Source of the DNA: Bilabrum cf. latius
Lineage: Eukaryota > Bigyra: Bicosoecida > Bigyra > Bicosoecida
NCBI GenBank assembly: GCA_965178125.1
Contig: OZ237747.1
Span: forward strand, 434,001-498,000
DNA length: 64,000 bases
Direction of reading: 5' to 3'
Shown: piece by piece, positions 58,957 through 64,000 of the stretch
Numbering within the stretch: position 1 is the stretch's first letter
How the letters are laid out: each line of letters opens with the position of its first letter
Position numbers and translations under genes: made by a program
Notes under the pieces: generated by a model
The model's database searches: none
Told to the model about the DNA's origin: nothing
The model's input: the letters and a program-made list of their open reading frames with translations, nothing else

Positions 58957-61367
58957 TCAGATTCTCACAACGGAAGCCCTCACCCGCTTGCTTGCATCAT
59001 GAGACACAGCGCGCTTCTTCTTGCCTCCGTCAGTCGCAGCAGCAGCAACAGCAGCAGTCGGATCCGACTGCGGATGTACCTCCAGCCGACAGTAGAAACC
59101 AGCCGACCGAGAGCGGCACAGCTGCCCGTGGCTCACCACCACAGTGCCCTCGATGTCCTTCACGAAAGGAGCGAGCCTGGACGGCAGCAGCAGCACGTCC
59201 GGCTTCAGCGGCATGGCAACGTGGGCCTGCTAGGCCAGGTCCAGAGGGAGGCCCTCGGAGGGAGGGAACACTGGGTAGAAAGACCTCTGGTCCAGGAGCT
59301 GGGCGGCGAGTTGCGGGATGCGCTGCGGGCGCGGGGCTCCTGGCGCGTGCTTGAACGTGGACTGCGAGCCGAGGTCACGCAGCACGTCCTCTGCAACGGT
59401 AGAGAAGACCATGCCACCCACCGAGAAGGTGCATGGGTTCGGCATCAGCGTCACTCTCTGCATGTAAGGGATTCAACAAGGAGAGTAGGAGCAAGGTGTG
59501 GGTGGAGCAGGCTCACAAGCACGAGACGCTTTGGTGCGCAGCAGGACATTCGGTGCCCGCGGGCCAACCGCTCTTCCGAGGCACGGGGAGCTCCTGGGGC
59601 AAAGAAAACATGCAGCGTACAATACAAAACAAAACAAAACGAAAGCATGCGTACTGGTCTCACCTGTCTTGGCACCTCTCCGATGCCCTCGAGCATGGAG
59701 GAGTCGAACTGTGGCTGGGGGAAGACCGGCTCGCCGAGCACCCCGGTCGTGGCCGGAACGATCACAACCCTGCACTTGCTCAGAGCAGGCGACATGAGCG
59801 CCTCCTCCACTGCAGGCAGCACCCTCAGTTCCCACAGGTCCTAAAAGGTGATGCTGAACACCACTCCGTCGTCGTTCGGCAGCCGGATGGTGCCTCGCCT
59901 GCACGCGGGGTGGGAATCGTCCAGAAAGGGCCCCTGCAGAACGAGCACGTCGGGGGGGCACTCCGCCTGCTGAGCCTCCATGAGCAGGTCGAGCAGCGGC
60001 TGGAACGCAAGATCGTCGTGAGTGCAGAAGGGTCCGGACGCCGCCCACAGGCGCATCGGTCCAGAGCCAGTTGTCTCGGCGTGCTCAGCCCTGGCAGACA
60101 GCACTGGGATGGGCGTCTTGGGTGTCGGCAGCGGGGCAGCGTCCATGATCTCCTTGGCAACCACACAGTTGCCGTCTGAGTTGATGCCCTTCGCCACGAT
60201 GACCTGCCCGGGGAACAACGAAAATGCGGGCACCTCGTCGACCCTCAGCCGCGCCCTTGAGCCCTCACTTGACCCGATGGACCCCTCCAGCAGCAGCTGC
60301 GTGGGTTTCAGCTTCCCATCGGACTCGCCCATGACCCTCCCGCACACCATCACCTCGGTCTGAGAAGCATCAGATACGCCGGAGAGGCCCTCCTCTTGCA
60401 TGCCCTTGGCCTTGAGGATGGCACGCCCGATCACCTCGCACCGAGCGTCCAATGCTTCGGCACGGCGATCCGGAGTGGTAAACATGTACTTGAAGGGGCC
60501 GGGCAGGGTACCCGCCCCGAACCTCGAGTGCTTGGCCAGCACGGGCCTGGCTTCCAGCGCCCCCGTGCCGTCGGTGCCAACGGCCCACGCCCCCCTAGCA
60601 GCCAAGGTGCCGCTCGCCACGGGGATGAAAGGCTCCGTGGACTCGTCCCCGAACTCGCCTGCCGCATCGTACGTGGTCACAACATCGCCAGCGTTCTTTC
60701 GCGTCTTGTAGGCGGAGCCGGGGGTGGCCCTCCCACTGCCACTCGAGGAGGACGAGGCACCTGGTCCTGTAGCGGGCGTGCTCGCAGTGGATACTGGGCG
60801 CGAGGCGGGGGTGCGCGGGGCGGTCGATGCCCCGCCCTTGGCCTGCCCGCCCATGCTAGATGAGCGGCCGAGCGTCCTTGGTCCAGCGCCAGAATCCATA
60901 GGCGCTTGCCCGAACGAGTCCCTCCTCGACTGGCGCGCCTCTCTTCTGGCAGACCCGCCAGGTGCACGGCCCGTATGGGAAGGAGTTCCGTACCCGCTGG
61001 ATTTCCCTGGCTTATCCTGCGAAACAGTACTTACACGAATAACAAATCAAATGGCAAATGTGAATCAAACGATCTGCGAAATTCGAGATAATCTTGATTG
61101 CAGCTAGCTCGACCGAATGCCTAGGGTGCTCACCTCGCCAAGTCCCAGCATGGTCTCAAACGATGTATCACCAACGTCACCGTCATCCATCATGACAGCA
61201 CTTCCTACTCCTAGGTCACCGGCAGCCTTACGGCCTCTTGAGGCTACCATGCGAGCAGCCATCTGCTTGACTACTCCGACATCCACCACGGCAGACTTGC
61301 CACCGCTCAGTGCAGCTTCGCAGAGATCGGCAATATCTTCAGCATTCATTCCAGCATCAGACGCCAT
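58957..61367 (-). CDS. POLA2: DNA polymerase alpha subunit B
   Basis: Accessory subunit of the polymerase alpha-primase complex. Exons 61367-61134, 61016-59664 and 59457-58957 (TGA), 695 aa. A helical N-terminal domain (NAEDIADLCEAAL) and a disordered linker lead to the OB domain and the inactive calpain-like phosphoesterase: PAFSLFPGQVIVAKGIN, DLAFQPLLDLL, PDVLVLQGPFLDD, MPNPCTFSVGGMVF, LLDQRSFYPVFPPSEG, MPLKPDVLLLPSRLAPFVKD. These are family signatures, and the C-terminal order matches human POLA2. Two TAGs are read as Gln (59841 and 59230). Both introns are required to keep the conserved blocks in frame. Confidence 0.9.
59458..59663 (-). other. Predicted spliceosomal intron (206 nt) in POLA2
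   Basis: Donor GTGAGACC, acceptor TTACATGCAG, phase 0. Contains a short (GTTTT)n run near 59628-59645. Joins GEVPRQ to RVTLMPNPC. The longest intron seen here. Confidence 0.7.
61017..61133 (-). other. Predicted spliceosomal intron (117 nt) in POLA2
   Basis: Donor GTGAGCAC, acceptor GTTTCGCAG, phase 0, with TGAs inside. Joins the N-terminal helical exon to DKPGKSSG. Confidence 0.75.
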
Positions 61368-61679
61368 ATGGAGACCTGCGGGGATGGGTCAAGCAGCGGG
61401 GCGGCGGCAAGACTGCGGTAAGAATTCAAATCTCGCAATTGAACCGGATAATTGCGTGCACACTGTCATCATACATTGGGACTGTGCTTCATCGGATGCA
61501 AATTTAAGACTTCTAGCAGCTAGTTCTCGCTGTACTAGCGAGGATAAGCTTGACATTCTGCCGGCAACTGCCTAGAAGATTGAAGCGACCAAAATGAGCC
61601 AGGCTTGCGGAACTGAACGTGTGCGCGGCGCCATAATAAACCATCCATAGCTTTGACTTACAATGCGTTGGGCACTTGA
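61368..61679. promoter_or_regulatory. Intergenic region upstream of POLA2
   Basis: 312 bp between the POLA2 start and the stop of rhodopsin B, both on the - strand. Mixed composition with AT-rich patches. I see no convincing gene or defined element; it probably carries the POLA2 promoter and the rhodopsin B 3' end. Confidence 0.35.
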
Positions 61680-64000
61680 TCATGAAGCAGAGTTGCCAAT
61701 CGCAAAAACTCCGCCGGGCGACCTCCCGAGCTGAGGCAGGATCTAAGAGGCGCCGTGCTCGCCCAAAAATGCCCTCAGCTTGGTCTCGTCCCTGGCAAGC
61801 TGCACGATACCAGACACTGTGTGGAGCGGCAGGACCATCTCCAGCACGTATTTGAGCTCCTCTGGCACCACGTGCTCCTCGCCATCGTCTTGGCCCCCAG
61901 TACCAGCGGTCCCAGGCCCTGCTACACCCCTGCCTCCACCAGCTCGCCTCGCGCCCCCACGGACTTGCTTTTTGCTGTTGCCGCGCTCATTTTCTAGCAA
62001 CTTGATCTTCGTTTCAGCAGCACCAGCAGCACCGGAACCGCCGCTAGGACCACTCCCACTGGGACTCTGCCGGCTCTGCGACGCGATCTTCACCATGGCC
62101 TCGCTCGTCGCCTTCGATGCAGGCGTGCCGTGATCGTCCGAGCCGCTTTCCTCGTCGCCCTCCCCTGGCTTTTCTCTCTCCAGACGCATGGCGGGCGGAG
62201 GAGCTCCAGCCTGCACGGCACTCCTCTGCTCAGACAGCTCGAAATCAGTCGTGTTCGTAGACCCCACGGAGTCACCCATCTCGCTGCCGTGGACACTGTC
62301 CCGCATCGAGTTTTTCCACTACCCAGGCAAGTTCCAGCCACCCTGTCTACCTGCCTCGCGGGCCGTGTCCACCACCTCTGATTCCACATCCGGCAGCAGC
62401 CTCACCGCCCCCCGCATCCTCTCCACCAAGAACCGACACAGGCCCAGCTCCATCGCACTCGCCGCGCGCCCCCTGTCTGCCACTGAGTCCTGCGCCTGTC
62501 CCAGCGCCATCAGCTCCCGCACTGTCATGCGCCCGTCCACTGGCCTCTCCGGGTGCACTGCGGCGATCACCTCCGCCGGAGACAGCTCAGCACTCACGCC
62601 GCGCGAGTACATGGCGAACGTCCGCCGCTCCTGGTCCGCCTCTTGGCGCGCCTGGCTGCGGAACATCGCCGCGCTGTCCGCCATCGCGCGGTTCTTCTAA
62701 TCCACCATCAGCTGCGTCTGCTGTTCCGACTTGCGGGCCCGCACGGCAGGATCCAGGTCCACGCTCTTGGCCCCGCTGTCGCACACCAGCACGCGCAGGA
62801 AGTACCCGTGATGCCCCTGTGTTCCCCCGCTGGCGTCCTCGCTGCTCCCGTGCCACGCCGAGCCCCGGTAGGCTGACCGCTTGTGGTGCGGCAGCACCTC
62901 GCACAGCACCAGCACGCTGCCGTTGCGACCCGCCGACTGCACCGCCGAGTGCACCGTGGTCAGCAGCACAAACTGAAGAGCACGCATGTCCACCAGCGCG
63001 CCCACATCGTCCACGAAGCCGTCGCTGTCCAGCCACAGGAACTCCGTCTTGATGTTCTTGCGCAGAGCCAGGCCCCGCACCCTGGCTCGGATGGGCCTGT
63101 AGAGGGCGACGGGGTTGAGAGGCGCGATCCTTGCTTTGAGGGTGCGGCTGGTCGCCTGCTCGTACATGGCCACATCGTTCATGGCTTTGGACATGCCGAG
63201 CGCCAGGCTGTACACGTTGTCGATGGCCTCAATGGGGTCCAGGAAGGAGGTCGCCATCACGGTGCTGCTGCTGTCCCTAGCTCGCTCAGAAGGTTTAGTG
63301 AAACTCCCAGTGCTGATCAGCACGGTTGCAGCCGAGCCCTCGACATTCTTCTCTCCTAGCAGCTTGCTAGGGGGTGCCCTGCGCCGCATACCAGCACCCT
63401 GGTCTGGCCTTGATCCGCCCTATTGCCCCACTGTCATGTAGGAAGCAGAAGCGACAGCTACATCCTGGGACTTCTGCGCCACTAGCACACGCCTCAGCTC
63501 CTCGATGCCGGACAGCTGCTGCCCCAAGGAAGGACCGACCCGATTGCGCACCGCACCCAGCAGCCTCGTCTTCTCTCGCGCCATGTGCTGCAGCACTGCC
63601 GCAGACATATCCAGCTCCTCGCTGAACCGGAGGATGCTCATGCGGGAGAGCACACTCGTCACACCGATCTTCACGCCGATGTCGGCCACAGAGAAGAACA
63701 CATCTCGTTCAAATGCGTCGATCGCCTGCTCCGCTTCCAGGATAAAAATCAAGGGATACACGCACAGCAGCAGCCCCACCACGATGCTCACGGCCCACAC
63801 GCGGCGGCGACTGGCCTCGTTGAGCGCGCGGGCGTGGGCGTCCTGCAACATCAGGGCACAGCCCCACATCGAAACAGAGAAACACAAGCATGAAAGCACG
63901 AACAGAATCCATCGAGCCGCTGGGGGAGATGGCCTCGCCAGGATTCCGAGGATGATCATGACGACATCGGCGATGACGGTCGTGCGCAGGACCTGCACCG
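61680..64000 (-). CDS. Rhodopsin-pseudokinase paralogue (copy B, 5' truncated by window edge)
   Basis: Runs in from the right edge and ends at TGA 61680-61682, about 773 aa visible, four TAGs (63420, 62697, 62319, 61743). Visible helices D to G include VFFSVADIGVKIG with the retinal Lys. Helix F has LLLCVYPL where copy A has LLLWVYPL. The kinase-like module is almost identical to copy A and has the same degenerate N-box. The region between it and the shared C-terminal helix is a longer Gly/Ser/Glu-rich linker. TAG aligns with CAG (copy A 55641-55643) and with CAA (copy A 56373-56375). Helix C lies beyond the window edge. Confidence 0.82.
62390..63255. repeat. Inverted segmental duplication, arm 2 (rhodopsin B kinase-like region)
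   Basis: Reverse-complement partner of 55093-55950. Contains the TAG (62697-62699) at the site where arm 1 has CAG. Confidence 0.9.

Noticed and set aside
1-64000. The locus is full of pseudogenes or sequencing errors
   Set aside because: Only TAG interrupts the genes. In-frame TAA or TGA and frameshifts are absent, and conserved motifs flank the TAGs. Random decay or error would not be limited to one triplet.
1-64000. TAG = Leu (as in some other UAG-recoded lineages)
   Set aside because: Repeat units, paralogues and catalytic sites all give Gln (CAG, CAA, RHGQS, GPx NQF) as the counterpart; none gives Leu.

Overview
This window is a compact piece of a eukaryotic nuclear genome. It encodes a spliceosomal SF3A1, DNA polymerase alpha B subunit, a kinesin, an RJL-type small GTPase, alkaline ceramidase and dipeptidyl peptidase 1, and it carries short GT-AG introns. 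It is GC-rich and very gene-dense: about 21 genes, with spacers usually of 100-300 bp. Read with the standard code, almost every gene is broken by TAG. Read with TAG = glutamine, roughly 150 in-frame TAGs disappear and the fragments join into long, family-consistent proteins that end only at TGA (18 genes) or TAA (3 genes). I infer a unicellular eukaryote, possibly an alga or flagellate, with a UAG-to-Gln nuclear code. I cannot name the lineage.

The Gln assignment rests on evidence inside the window. (1) In a tandem array of near-identical 117-bp repeats, one unit has TAG where the other ten have CAG. (2) Two rhodopsin paralogues show TAG/CAG and TAG/CAA at aligned positions. (3) TAG sits at the catalytic Gln of glutathione peroxidase and at two hallmark Gln positions of a histidine phosphatase (RHGQS and LTxxGxxQA).

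Layout, left to right: 3' end of an unknown gene (+); alkaline ceramidase (-); histidine phosphatase (+); SF3A1 (-); glutathione peroxidase (+); a 3,065-aa fusion of an XPG/asteroid-like PIN domain with a DEVH helicase (-); a phosphodiester glycosidase of the uncovering-enzyme family (-); an M14 carboxypeptidase (-); an 1,830-aa Ser-rich protein (+); a 2,603-aa kinesin (-); a 2,027-aa ubiquitin-like/ankyrin/coiled-coil protein carrying the 39-aa repeats (-); an STI1-domain protein (-); an RJL GTPase (+); a zinc-ribbon protein (-); an LRR protein (+); a 1,920-aa orphan (-); dipeptidyl peptidase 1 (+); rhodopsin-pseudokinase A (+); an orphan (+); POLA2 (-); rhodopsin-pseudokinase B (-, cut by the window edge).

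Most genes are intronless. Ten introns are predicted: nine of 86-117 nt and one of 206 nt, nearly all close to start codons, with GTGAG-type donors and (C)GCAG acceptors. No single pathway unites the genes. NAGPA-like glycosidase and DPP1 are lysosomal-type functions, SF3A1 and POLA2 are housekeeping, and the two rhodopsins are candidate photosensors.
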